Shown here one piece after another: positions 16,235-24,692 of a stretch of DNA of 64,000 nucleotides. The first letter of the stretch is position 1; every line of letters begins with the position of its first letter. The stretch comes from Arthrobacter sp. AZCC_0090. Lineage in GTDB: Bacteria; Actinomycetota; Actinomycetes; Actinomycetales; Micrococcaceae. The stretch spans positions 1 through 64,000 of the forward strand of contig NZ_JACHEE010000001.1 of NCBI RefSeq assembly GCF_014207375.1, written 5' to 3'. The notes beneath the pieces are model-generated. The model ran no database searches. It was not told the DNA's origin and worked only from the letters and a program-made list of their open reading frames with translations. Made by a program: the position numbers and the translations under genes.

Positions 16235-16951
16235 TCATGCCGGGGCATTGGCCGGCAAAGCCGGGTACAGATCGGAGATCGGGCCGGACAGGCCGAGCTT
16301 CACGCCGGCGCTGATCTCGTCCACGATGACCTCGTAATCACCCTGCTCGAGCCCATCGAAGGACTTCCATGCGACTTCCTCGGGGGAGGTCTTCGGGGCA
16401 TTCACGCCCTTGGCCATGGCTGTGTCCATGTAGCCGACGTGAACACCCGTCACCTGGGTGCCTTGAGGTGCCAGTTCCACGCGGAAGGAGTTGGTCGCCG
16501 ACCACAGGGCGGCTTTGGATGCGCTGTAGGCGCCGGTGAGTGCGATCCAGCTGAGCGGCGAGTGGATGTTGAGGACCGCTGACGTCGAGCTGGTGGCGAG
16601 TACCGGTGCGAATGCCCTCGTCAGGGCGACCGGTCCGAAGAAGTTGGTCTCCATAACGTCGCGGATCTCCTCGTCGGACAGTGCCATCAGAGTGTCCGAT
16701 GCGAGGCTCATGCCGGCGTTGTTGATTAGGACCGTGACGTCCTGGGCCTGGGCGACGGCGGCCCGGATCGAGTCAGCGTCGGTGACATCGAGTGTGAGAG
16801 GGACGACCCGGGGATCGTTCCACTCTCGCGGACGTCGGGCTGTCGCATACACCTTCGCAGCGCCGCGGGCGAGGGCCTGTTCCACGAGCTCGCGGCCCAG
16901 TCCTCCGTTCGCGCCGGTGACTAGGACGACGGAGCCAGATAGCACTGGCAT
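16235..16951 (-). CDS. Short-chain dehydrogenase/reductase
   Basis: 238 residues. The cofactor motif TGANGGLGRE is near residues 13-22, NNAGM near 89, and the catalytic pair YxxxK in YSASKAA near 158. The ribosome site AGGAGAAAACT precedes the ATG. First gene of a three-gene operon transcribed away from the HxlR regulator at 17079; the palindromes at 17024-17061 are in the shared promoter region. Likely oxidises or reduces a small carbonyl compound with NAD(P). Confidence 0.9.
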   Translation of the reverse strand: MPVLSGSVVLVTGANGGLGRELVEQALARGAAKVYATARRPREWNDPRVVPLTLDVTDADSIRAAVAQAQDVTVLINNAGMSLASDTLMALSDEEIRDVMETNFFGPVALTRAFAPVLATSSTSAVLNIHSPLSWIALTGAYSASKAALWSATNSFRVELAPQGTQVTGVHVGYMDTAMAKGVNAPKTSPEEVAWKSFDGLEQGDYEVIVDEISAGVKLGLSGPISDLYPALPANAPA

Positions 16952-17023
16952 AGTTTTCTCCTGATGTCGGATAGGGCGGCGACGCGGTTGTTGCGGCCTC
17001 AGAGTCTCAGGCTATCCGAGTCG

Positions 17024-17061
17024 GTTGGATTTTCCAACTAACTGTATACTTGGAAAAAGTA
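17024..17061. promoter_or_regulatory. Candidate HxlR operators in the divergent promoter
   Basis: Two inverted repeats lie back to back: GTTGGA-TTT-TCCAAC (17024-17038) and TACTT-GGAAA-AAGTA (17047-17061). They fall between the divergent SDR operon and the regulator gene, 18-55 bp before the regulator ATG. HxlR proteins commonly autoregulate through such GTA/TAC-edged palindromes, so autoregulation plus control of the operon is likely. Confidence 0.6.
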
Positions 17062-17078
17062 CCGAAAGGAGGTGAACG

Positions 17079-17561
17079 ATGAATCCGCCGACCGATGCGG
17101 CAGCAGATGGGCCGAGGGCGTGTTTCATCGCTGCAGGCCTTGACGTGTTGGGGGAGCGGTGGGCGCTGCTGGCGCTTCGCGAGATGTCCCTGGGCGTTCA
17201 CCGGTTCGACCAGATCGCCCGTAATACGGGCGCGTCCCGCGACATCCTGACCGGCCGGCTGCGCACACTCGAAAGCCGTGGCGTGATCGAGCGCGTCCAG
17301 TACTCTGAGCGCCCTCCGCGCTACGAGTACCACCTCACAAATTCCGGAGCCGAAGTCGCGCCCATCCTCATTTCACTCGCGGCGTGGAGCAGCACATGGA
17401 TGCGCGACGAGACACCCCGCGCCTCCTACAAGCACAGTTGCGGGGCCGACCTGAAGCCGTTGGTGTCGTGTGCGGAATGCGGTGAGGAATTCAAGCCAGG
17501 AAGCTTGATGCTGGGACCGCTTGTGTCAACGGCCGGTACGGACCTGACGTCGGGCCAATAA
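17079..17561 (+). CDS. HxlR-family winged-helix transcriptional regulator
   Basis: 160 residues, ATG behind AAAGGAGGTGAACG. The winged helix reads LGERWALLALREMSLGVHRF, DQIARNTGASRDILTGRLRT, LESRGVIERV, the standard HxlR pattern of small effector-sensing repressors or activators. The C-terminal tail is longer than usual and holds four cysteines (CGADLKPLVSCAECGEEF plus Cys in HSCG), which could be a metal or redox sensing ribbon. It is divergent from the SDR/thioesterase/transporter operon. Confidence 0.9.
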   Translation: MNPPTDAAADGPRACFIAAGLDVLGERWALLALREMSLGVHRFDQIARNTGASRDILTGRLRTLESRGVIERVQYSERPPRYEYHLTNSGAEVAPILISLAAWSSTWMRDETPRASYKHSCGADLKPLVSCAECGEEFKPGSLMLGPLVSTAGTDLTSGQ

Positions 17562-17578
17562 CCTCTGAAACCCGACAG

Positions 17579-17612
17579 GGGACGACGGCGGTACATCCCG
17601 CCGTCGTCCCCG
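17579..17612 (+). terminator. Strong hairpin terminator after the HxlR gene
   Basis: GGGGACGACGGCGG (17579-17592), a 6-base loop and CCGCCGTCGTCCCC (17599-17612) form a perfect 14-bp stem starting 17 bp after the stop codon. There is no T-run, as is common for actinobacterial terminators. Confidence 0.8.
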
Positions 17613-17664
17613 GGCCACCGTTGCGCCCGGCTTTCGCCGGTTTGATTCCTTGGAATCAAGCCTC

Positions 17665-17930
17665 AGGTATCTTCCCGAAGCAGACCGACGACGGTATCGC
17701 GGTGTCGTAGGGTGAATGGCCCGCTGTGTATCTCTAGCCGATCTACTCGTACAGGGCTTCTGCTTCCGGATTGTTGCCGCCGGTTTGAAGAATGACTGGG
17801 GCGCCAGCCGCAGCTGCGATCCGTTCCAGTTCCGCCACTAGCCGAGTCGCCGCGCGAGGCCACGCGCTGCCGGGTCCGTAATGACACGCTTGACCTCCCA
17901 CCCGCCGTCCAGCAGCGAAGTGCCCCATGC
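17665..17930 (-). pseudogene. GNAT acetyltransferase C-terminal remnant
   Basis: Minus-strand text RLVAELERIAAAAGAPVILQ then TGGNNPEAEALYE is the acetyl-CoA-binding and C-terminal part of a GNAT N-acetyltransferase. In-frame stops follow immediately (LYE-stop-IG-stop), after which the sequence still resembles the family tail ending VCFGKIPEA. The N-terminal half is absent. Decayed. Confidence 0.65.
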
Positions 17931-18180
17931 CCTATAGCCTCGCTGAAGGAGGTAACAACGAAGACATTCGATACAAAGTCTTCAGGTGCGTCCAGGATCA
18001 GTGCGACGAATGCTTTCTCTCGGGCGCCTTCTCGGGGGCGGGGCTGGAACTGAACGATCGCGAATCCGAGTCCGGAAGACGAAGCGAACATTTCGGAAAT
18101 GACCATCAAAATCAGGCCAATTGAAAGGCATTGCCGGACGCCTGCCATGACCTGCGGAAGGCCGGACCAACTGACGCACT
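17931..18180 (-). pseudogene. ABC transporter permease fragment (SsuC/TauC-like)
   Basis: The minus-strand frame gives LPQVMAGVRQCLSIGLILMV then ISEMFASSSGLGFAIVQFQ, the EAA-loop end and last membrane segments of a nitrate/sulfonate/taurine-type permease. Sequence before and after is unrelated or frameshifted, so only about 60 codons survive. No cognate ATPase or binding protein is nearby. Confidence 0.7.
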
Positions 18181-18599
18181 CGGGCCCAGTCTGAGAGGCC
18201 GTGGGTGCGGGCACTGTCAGACAGGACGCTGTCTCAAACGGCACGGGTCGCGCAAGAGCAGGGCACCCTCGACGACGTTGGCGAAGCAACATACTTTTGG
18301 GTCCGGATCGACGGGCAAAGCCGAACGCTAATCTTGACGGTGACGGATCAATTATTCGCACAATCCTCCGCTAGCCACCCACCGGCGAGGCGTCCGCTCA
18401 GCTATGTCCTAATAGCTCTCCCGGAACCCTAGGGATACAAGACGAAGGGATTAGGCCAGGCCCTCGCTCCGTGGCAACGGCGGGGGCAGGGCTATGCCTG
18501 GGTATGGCGTCGCGCGTGGTGAGCGCTGCGGAGGCGGGGCTGCCGCTGTTCCCGGGCGACGGCTACGTCACTTCCCGGGGTACCGATACAGGTCGGGCT
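18181..18599. other. Stretch without a supported gene
   Basis: Continuation of the decayed segment. A plus-strand frame near 18499-18600 (RVVSAAEAGLPLFPGDGYVTSRG) hints at another broken coding sequence, but I cannot assign it. No promoter or RNA gene recognised. Confidence 0.3.
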
Positions 18600-19391
18600 T
18601 CAAGATTTAGAGCTAGGTCGACCTGGAATATGGCTAAGAATGGACTTAGAGAAGCCACCATCGACACAGATGTCTTGCCCGGTGACATAGCCCGATAGCG
18701 GGCCTACAAGAAATTCGATTACGTTCGCAATGTCCATGGGGTCTCCAATTCTTGACAACGGAATAATATCTTCCCTCGCTTTCTTAATTTGGGGATCGGC
18801 ATACATTTTTTCAGTCATCCGTGTATGAGTCATACCCGGGGATACCACATTTACACGAATTCCGTCAGGTGCCCATTCCAGTGCGAGTGTCTGGGCTAGC
18901 ATCGTCAATGCAGCCTTGCTGGGGCTGTAAGCGCCTGATCCGGCATGTGGTAGCTGGCCAGACATTGAAGAGGTAAAACAAGCGGAACCGCGGCTATGCC
19001 TCAAATGTGCGTAGCTTGCTTTGGCAAGAAGCCACGCGCCGCGGAGGTTAACGGAGAACATGCCGTCCCAGTCCTCAATGGATAGGTCGCATATTGGACC
19101 AGGGCTGGCGATTCCGGCATTCGCCACCAACGCGTCCAGCCCACCGAACTCGGCTACCGCAGCTCCTATAAGCTGACTCGGCACTTCGGGATCACCGAGG
19201 TCGCCCGCCAATGCGATGGCGGTACCTCCCATTGACTGGATTGAACGAACAACTTGTTCCTGGCTAGCGTTCGATTCGTGTCCACACACCGCAATCATCG
19301 GGTGCACGCCCCGAGCGAGAGCCGCCTCTGCGAGTCTCAGGCATGTAGCTGCGCCTATGCCGCTACTTCCGCCACTGACCAAAGCTCTCAT
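18600..19391 (-). CDS. Short-chain dehydrogenase/reductase
   Basis: 263 residues from the ATG at 19391, which lies about 10 bp after AAGGAG; a GTG at 19400 is possible. Cofactor motif SGGSSGIGAATCLRLA, NAGIASPG, catalytic YSPSKAA and the C-terminal GQDICVDGG are all present, as in FabG-like and sugar dehydrogenases. The DNA is visibly less GC-rich than its neighbours (for example GGAATAATATC, ATTTGGGGATC). Together with the isomerase next door it looks imported relative to the rest of the locus. Confidence 0.88.
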   Translation of the reverse strand: MRALVSGGSSGIGAATCLRLAEAALARGVHPMIAVCGHESNASQEQVVRSIQSMGGTAIALAGDLGDPEVPSQLIGAAVAEFGGLDALVANAGIASPGPICDLSIEDWDGMFSVNLRGAWLLAKASYAHLRHSRGSACFTSSMSGQLPHAGSGAYSPSKAALTMLAQTLALEWAPDGIRVNVVSPGMTHTRMTEKMYADPQIKKAREDIIPLSRIGDPMDIANVIEFLVGPLSGYVTGQDICVDGGFSKSILSHIPGRPSSKS

Positions 19392-19572
19392 CGCACACAC
19401 TCCTTTTGACAGGGATTCACTTGGGAATCATTTTTGGCTACCAAAATATGACAGAAAATCATGGACTGCAGTCCTCTCAGGTCTCGCTTTGCGTTTCAAT
19501 TCGCAAATGTAAACCCGATTCCATTATTTTCTCAAAACCATCGGCTGATGTGCCGCGATCTCCACGCTTGAG

Positions 19573-20385
19573 TCAATTTCCGAGTTCCCAGCCTTGATTT
19601 TTGAGATCCTGCATTGCCTTCTTGAATTCTTGCACGGGGTTCTCTTCGCGAATTATCTCAAGAACAACGTTATTGACTCCACAGGTTGTTTTGACGGCCT
19701 TGCCTAACCCGTCCCAGTCGATCACTCCGGTGCCGATTGGATCATGACCCCAGGTTTCCCTGCCCGTATCAGAAATATGTACAAGTCCAATTGATTCGTG
19801 ATTCTCAAGCAAACTTGCTACGGCATCCTCCCCTATGTAGGCAGCATTGGCGACATCGTACACGATCTTAAGTGAATCGTCGCTGACGGTATGTACGATG
19901 CCTGCCAGGTCCTGGATCGTAGGAGTGAAGCAATATGGAGTGTTTTCCATAAGTAGTCGTGTGCCAGCCTGTTTGGCCACCGGAATCAGAATCTCCAGGC
20001 TCTCGTACATCCACCCATAGGTTTTTTCGAGCGATGGTGAAATCATGGGGCGTCTTGTGCCGGTGGATATTACAACCTCGGGGACATCCCAGGCTACTGC
20101 CAAGTCAATCACCGACTTTATGTGCTCAATACTTTTGCGACGCATATTAGCGCCGGGGCTAGCCAAATTGATGTCATATCCACCGGCATTCAGCGACCTG
20201 ATTTTGGCGCCGTATTCATTGAGTCTTGCATAAATTGCCGAGCGCTCCGAGCCGGATATTTCATCCGGCCAGCAATGTGGAGAGCTAATCGGAACTTCAA
20301 AAGTCTCATATCCATTGTCGGCGAGTTCCGCAATCGCATCAATTGCCGTAGCTGACCAAAGATAGGAAAATGTATTAATAATCAT
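19573..20385 (-). CDS. Sugar phosphate isomerase/epimerase-like TIM-barrel protein
   Basis: 270 residues from the ATG at 20385, preceded by GAGGATG; an upstream start at 20475 is less likely. AP-endonuclease-2/IolE-like TIM-barrel pattern: NTFSYLWSATAIDAIAELAD, metal-site residues in LLMENTPY, IVYDVANAAY, VHISDTG and VVLEIIREENP. It would isomerise or epimerise a keto-sugar or inositol-type compound. Lower GC and less biased codon use than the flanking genes. Same strand as the SDR at 18600, separated by 181 bp. Confidence 0.85.
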   Translation of the reverse strand: MIINTFSYLWSATAIDAIAELADNGYETFEVPISSPHCWPDEISGSERSAIYARLNEYGAKIRSLNAGGYDINLASPGANMRRKSIEHIKSVIDLAVAWDVPEVVISTGTRRPMISPSLEKTYGWMYESLEILIPVAKQAGTRLLMENTPYCFTPTIQDLAGIVHTVSDDSLKIVYDVANAAYIGEDAVASLLENHESIGLVHISDTGRETWGHDPIGTGVIDWDGLGKAVKTTCGVNNVVLEIIREENPVQEFKKAMQDLKNQGWELGN

Positions 20386-20567
20386 ACAGAACATCCTCGC
20401 AATACTGCGCGTGTGGAGAAAACTTGTTTCATTCATAACGCAATGTGAATTTCGATCCTGCGTAAAGGATCGCACCGTTGGAGAGCCAGACGGCTCGAAG
20501 AGACCCGGGGCAGACGCGCCCCTTCTTGCCTATTCGAGCCGCCACGGCTTCCTACGGACAAGCGTGC

Positions 20568-21986
20568 CTACTGGGAACGTTTCGCCTCGTCGCTGGCCGA
20601 CGAAATGCTCAAGAGCAGGTGCTCGCCTTCGAGTACTTCGGGGTCGGCGGGAGCTACGGTGGCACGTCCTGCCCGGCTGCCGGTCTCGGGCAAGGTGAGG
20701 TAGACGATGAGGCAGAGGGCAACAACAACTGTCATGTAGATCGCGACATACATGGGATGTCCGGCGCCGACGAACGCGGCGGCGATCAACGGCGCGGTAC
20801 CGCCGAAGACGGCGATCACGATTTGGTGTGCGAAGCCGATGCCGGATACACGGACTGAGGCGGGGAACAGTTCTGCCTGGATGGTCGGGTAGACGGCTTG
20901 CCAGATACCGAGAACCACCCACCCGGACGCCGATACCAGAACGTAGACGCCGAAGCCCGGCTGGTTCAGCAGCAGGAGCATGGGGTAAAAGAGAACGATC
21001 ATGCCGATGGCACCGATGATTGGGAAGATTTTGCGTCGGCCGAGTCGATCAGAGAGCGCGCCGCAGATCGGCACGATGACAACGAGCAGGGCTAGCCCGA
21101 TAACGTTTCCGGCCAAGGTGGAGGCCAGGTCCCGGCCGGTGGTCAGTTTGGCGTAGGTGGGAAGGAAAGTGGCCCAGGTGTAGTAGGCCACTGCAGGGGC
21201 GGACAGTGCTGCTGCCTGCAGCAGCGCCTTCGGGTGTTCGCGAAGCAGGTCCATCAGGCGGGCCGCGGCGGACTTTTGATCGACGAGGGCAGTTGCCTCA
21301 AACTCGGGGGTCTCTTCTGCCCGGGCCCTCAAGACAATGCCGACGACGCCGAGGATGCCCCCCACGACGAACGGGATGCGCCAACCCCAGGCGGCGAGGT
21401 CCGCTGGAGTAAAGGATGATGTCACCATTGCCGCGGCGCCGGTCGCTGCGAGGGTCGCCAGGCCGCTTGCCATGTTGGTGAACGAACCGAACAGGCCCCT
21501 CCGGTTCGCGGGAGCGTGTTCCACCATGAATGCGATGGCGCTCTGCCCTTCACTACCGGCCGAGATTCCCTGGAGGATGCGCGCAACCAGAAAGAGAACG
21601 GGCGCTGCATAGCCGATGGTCGCAAATGAAGGTGTGAGGCCGATGATCAGAGCACCGAGTGCCATCCCGGAGATGGATAGAGTCAGGATGCGCCTTCGGC
21701 CGAATCGGTCGGCCAGCGGAGAGATGATGATTCCGCTGAGCGGGCGTACAACAAACCCGAGCGCGTAGGTGAGCAGTGCTGCGATCAGGGAGGCGAACGG
21801 GGAATCGCTTGGAAATATCTGTGATGAGAACACCGCTGCCAGCAGCCCGTAGACGTACCAGTCGTACCACTCCACGAAGTGGCCGATCGTGCCTGCCACC
21901 ATGTTGACGGTGCGGCGAGGATGCTCAGACACGTCGGCTAGCTCCGAAGGGTCTGGACTGCCGACGGCTTCTTTTGAGGTCTTCAT
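20568..21986 (-). CDS. MFS transporter, metabolite:proton symporter (MHS/ProP-like) family
   Basis: 472 residues from the ATG at 21986, which has GGAGAG 5 bp upstream; longer starts up to 22235 would run through the operator region. Twelve membrane segments; signature GTIGHFVEWYDWYVYG, the loop DRFGRRR between segments 2 and 3, and the second DRLGRRK. MHS members import carboxylates, sugar acids or betaines with protons. Three LacI-type operators lie about 200 bp upstream (22181-22235), linking it to the catabolic genes of this locus. Confidence 0.9.
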   Translation of the reverse strand: MKTSKEAVGSPDPSELADVSEHPRRTVNMVAGTIGHFVEWYDWYVYGLLAAVFSSQIFPSDSPFASLIAALLTYALGFVVRPLSGIIISPLADRFGRRRILTLSISGMALGALIIGLTPSFATIGYAAPVLFLVARILQGISAGSEGQSAIAFMVEHAPANRRGLFGSFTNMASGLATLAATGAAAMVTSSFTPADLAAWGWRIPFVVGGILGVVGIVLRARAEETPEFEATALVDQKSAAARLMDLLREHPKALLQAAALSAPAVAYYTWATFLPTYAKLTTGRDLASTLAGNVIGLALLVVIVPICGALSDRLGRRKIFPIIGAIGMIVLFYPMLLLLNQPGFGVYVLVSASGWVVLGIWQAVYPTIQAELFPASVRVSGIGFAHQIVIAVFGGTAPLIAAAFVGAGHPMYVAIYMTVVVALCLIVYLTLPETGSRAGRATVAPADPEVLEGEHLLLSISSASDEAKRSQ

Positions 21987-22180
21987 TGAACTCTCCATAT
22001 TTTCACGTTTGCTGCGGAGGGGGTATTGGAATATTCCCGGACACCCGAAACGGTGTGCGGGTTTTGCCCGGCTGTAACTCGGCTCGACGGGACAGCCGAC
22101 TGCCAAGGCCAAGTGCCGGCGCAACGCATAGGCGCTGCCTGACTTGAGGTGGCAGAGAAGCTGATCCAGCCTCTCTCCCG

Positions 22181-22235
22181 TGAGATCGATTGCAACAGAT
22201 TCATGAATGAGATCGGTTGCTGAGATCGGTTGCAA
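22181..22235. promoter_or_regulatory. Cluster of three LacI-type operators upstream of the MFS transporter
   Basis: TGAGATCGATTGCA (22181-22194), TGAGATCGGTTGCT (22208-22221) and TGAGATCGGTTGCA (22221-22234) fit the LacI-family consensus TGnAAnCGnTTnCA at nearly all fixed positions. The last two are in direct tandem. Matching sites occur in the divergent promoter at 23659-23686. Confidence 0.75.
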
Positions 22236-22365
22236 GCAACGATACGTAGGCTAGTCAGCTCTGTCAACGGTCATTTTCGATTCAGCGAATGGAGGTCCAA
22301 ACCTTTTGCCAGCAGGTAGCCAAAGGACAAGCGGAAACCGATCCACACGAGCCGGCCGTAAAGAG

Positions 22366-22914
22366 TCATCCCTGAACTGGCAGGGACTTCTCATTGTTGA
22401 GATCAAGGAAACGGACTCCGGACCAGGTGCAGTCCAAGCTGCCGTACGATGCCCAGTACTCGTCCCAATGCGCAAGCTTCCAGCGATCCCTCTCCAGACC
22501 CCGCTGAATGAGTCGCCCCCGGAGAGTATCCTGGGGGACCTGCACCCGTACCACCGTGGTCTCCGAGGGAGGCCAGTGGAATTCTTCCGCGGCGCGCGTC
22601 AGGTAGTCCGGTACGGCGAAGTACGCACCGAAGGGTGCATCGAGTACGACCGATCGTCCCAGTCGCAGATTCGCTCCGGCTATATCCATGAGCGTCTCGT
22701 ACTCCAAGGGCAGAACATTCTCCCGGTAAAACCCATTGGATTCCCGATCACTGGGGTCGTGTCCGGCTGCCTTCAAAGCAAACTCGACAAGGCGGCCACA
22801 GATCCGGTCCTTGTCCAGATATGCAGCTCCATGCTCTTTTGCTGTTTGCTGGGCAATGGTCGTCTTTCCGGACCCTGCAGGGCCGATGACAATGAAGACT
22901 TTGGGGACCGTCAT
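22366..22914 (-). CDS. Gluconokinase/shikimate-kinase-like P-loop carbohydrate kinase
   Basis: 182 residues. The P-loop GPAGSGKTT is at about 12-20, followed by YLDKDRICGRLVE and VVLDAPFG, the layout of GntK-like small kinases. It probably phosphorylates the sugar acid or keto-sugar made by the dehydrogenases of the locus; the exact substrate is unknown. Its ATG overlaps the stop of the aldolase gene (22911-22914), so the two are translationally coupled. Confidence 0.8.
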   Translation of the reverse strand: MTVPKVFIVIGPAGSGKTTIAQQTAKEHGAAYLDKDRICGRLVEFALKAAGHDPSDRESNGFYRENVLPLEYETLMDIAGANLRLGRSVVLDAPFGAYFAVPDYLTRAAEEFHWPPSETTVVRVQVPQDTLRGRLIQRGLERDRWKLAHWDEYWASYGSLDCTWSGVRFLDLNNEKSLPVQG

Positions 22915-23558
22915 CGGCGGGCCTCTGCCACTGCCGACAGGAACTCGCTGGCGGCCTCAGTGACACGGGAGAGGTCGCCGTCGGGCTGCCATGCTTTGGT
23001 CACGGCACTGCCGACGCCAACGCAGGCGACGCCGGCGGCGAACCATTCCGCGACATTCCCGGGGGTGACGCCGCCTGCCGGCATGACCGGCAGGTGCGCC
23101 AGCGGGGCGAGGACCGATTTCACGTAGGGGATGCCGCCGGCTTCCGTGGGGAAGAGCTTGAGGATGTCAGCGCCGGCTTCGGCAGACTCGACTAGTTCCG
23201 TCGGCGTGTAAGCGCCGCTGATTGTCGGTACCTGGTACCGGTTGGCCGTACGGATCATTGCCGGGTTGAGCTGGGGACTGACCAGGAAGTCAGCGCCGGC
23301 GCGGATGCACTCATAGGCTGAGTGCTCGTCCAGAACTGTTCCCGCTCCGACCGCTACTCCACTGGGCCCGTGCTTGGCAGAGAGTCGTCTGATTACGTTC
23401 ACTGCACCCGGGATCGAGAGCGTGATTTCGAGGGCCCGAAAACCTCCGGCGATCGCCGCTTCGGCGACGCGTTCTGCTAGGTCTTCGTTCCCAAGGCGCA
23501 CGATGAGGACGGCGCCGGACCGGTCGATTGTCTTGAGGGTGCGAAGTTTCTTGTACAT
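22911..23558 (-). CDS. eda: KDPG/KHG-type 2-dehydro-3-deoxy-phosphogluconate aldolase
   Basis: 215 residues from the ATG at 23558 (AGAAAGG upstream). Class I aldolase features: RLGNEDLAERVAEAAIAGGF, ALEITLSIPGA, VGAGTVLDE, the Schiff-base Lys in ILKLFPTE and the phosphate loop MPAGGVTPGN. It cleaves a 2-keto-3-deoxy-6-phospho-sugar acid to pyruvate and a triose phosphate. Coupled to a kinase, it completes a sugar-acid catabolic branch. The operator pair at 23659-23686 lies about 100 bp upstream. Confidence 0.92.
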   Translation of the reverse strand: MYKKLRTLKTIDRSGAVLIVRLGNEDLAERVAEAAIAGGFRALEITLSIPGAVNVIRRLSAKHGPSGVAVGAGTVLDEHSAYECIRAGADFLVSPQLNPAMIRTANRYQVPTISGAYTPTELVESAEAGADILKLFPTEAGGIPYVKSVLAPLAHLPVMPAGGVTPGNVAEWFAAGVACVGVGSAVTKAWQPDGDLSRVTEAASEFLSAVAEARR

Positions 23559-23658
23559 TGCTGGCCTTTCTTCTGACCAAGGCAGGTCCTTATTCCGGAG
23601 CATCCCTGGGCCGCTCTTGAAGTGTCGTTGACAAACTCTCCCACCATCCATAGTGTTA

Positions 23659-23686
23659 TTGCAACCGATCTCAGCAATCGATCTCA
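23659..23686. promoter_or_regulatory. Tandem LacI-type operators in the divergent promoter
   Basis: On the plus strand TGCAACCGATCTCA (23660-23673) and AGCAATCGATCTCA (23673-23686) are the reverse complements of the sites at 22181-22235. They lie between the aldolase/kinase operon (minus) and the dehydrogenase/LacI/VOC/isomerase operon (plus), so one regulator can control both. I infer that it is the LacI protein encoded at 24679. Confidence 0.75.
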
Positions 23687-23708
23687 TACTTAGCAAAGGG
23701 GCTGGCAG

Positions 23709-24692
23709 ATGAGTGGACCACGCACGATCATCCTTGGTGCTTCGCACTGGCACATCCCGCTCTGCGCGCGGGCGATCGGCGAAGAACACCAGGTCGTCGG
23801 CATCAGTGACGAGGACGCATCGCTCGTCCGGGGTCTTGCGGAAGCGTGGAACGCTCCCGTGGAGGCTGACTGGCGGAACTTGGTGGATCTGCCGGATCTC
23901 GGGCTTGCCTATGTCTTCGGCCCGCACAGTGGCATGGCGGAAAAATGTCTTGCGCTGATCGAGCGCGGCATTCCGTTCGTGGTAGAGAAGCCTCTCGGAA
24001 CCTCCCTTGCGGAACTTTCCGGGGTGCGGAAGGCCGCGGAAGCGGCCGGTGTGCCAGCGACAGTCCCGTTGGTTCAGCGGGGCGGCCCCACCGACCGTTG
24101 GCTGGCCAAGGCTGGTCGTCCGACATACCAGAGAATCTCCTTCGTCGCCGGGCCGCCCTCGCGCTACCTGGATAACGGCAATCCTTGGATGCTGGACCCC
24201 GCTGCTGCAGGTGGTGGTTGCTTGGCGAATCTGGCACCGCATTTTGTCGATCTTTTCCTGCAGAGCTGTAACGAGTCAGCGGAGAACGTAGGTTCCCGGC
24301 TCTCTTCCGTTCTGCACGGTGCGGGTGTTGAGGACCATGCCAGCCTCATTATTACCACCCCGAGCGGACGTGAAGCCATCATCGAGGTGGGTTACGCATT
24401 CCCGGGTTCGCGGTTGAAGCGCTACTGCAGCTTCACGTCGGCGGGCGAGGCCGGATTCGCATCTGTCGACTCAGACGGTTCTGCCACGTTCACCACGCTG
24501 GACGGGGCGACGGAGTCCGCCGTGATCGACGTCGACAGTGACCCTCTCTATGATCTGTTCGTACGCCGTGTCGCGAAGACACTGGAAGACGGATTCCGAG
24601 GGCTGCCAACACTGGCCCAGCTTGAAGATGCGATGCGCCCGATTTGGCAGGCATATGACGACCACGAAGGAAGAGAAGATGGCAGACCTTAG
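23709..24692 (+). CDS. Gfo/Idh/MocA-family NAD(P)-dependent oxidoreductase
   Basis: 327 residues with an N-terminal Rossmann fold (TIILGASHWHIPLCARAIGE; the usual GxGxxG is altered) and the family motif VVEKPLG near residues 91-97. The C-terminal alpha/beta domain includes GGGCLANLAPHFVDLF. The family oxidises sugars, inositols or sugar acids. First gene of the plus-strand operon: overlapping or zero-gap junctions follow through five genes to 28138. Confidence 0.88.
   Translation: MSGPRTIILGASHWHIPLCARAIGEEHQVVGISDEDASLVRGLAEAWNAPVEADWRNLVDLPDLGLAYVFGPHSGMAEKCLALIERGIPFVVEKPLGTSLAELSGVRKAAEAAGVPATVPLVQRGGPTDRWLAKAGRPTYQRISFVAGPPSRYLDNGNPWMLDPAAAGGGCLANLAPHFVDLFLQSCNESAENVGSRLSSVLHGAGVEDHASLIITTPSGREAIIEVGYAFPGSRLKRYCSFTSAGEAGFASVDSDGSATFTTLDGATESAVIDVDSDPLYDLFVRRVAKTLEDGFRGLPTLAQLEDAMRPIWQAYDDHEGREDGRP

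Noticed and set aside
23559-24242. Longer N-terminus for the aldolase (start at 24242)
   Set aside because: The extension is antisense to the Gfo/Idh/MocA gene and crosses the divergent promoter with its operators; ATG 23558 has a ribosome site and fits family length.
24538-24678. Longer N-terminus for the LacI regulator
   Set aside because: It would overlap 150 bp of the dehydrogenase and bury the strong ribosome site at 24668; the HTH starts normally from ATG 24679.
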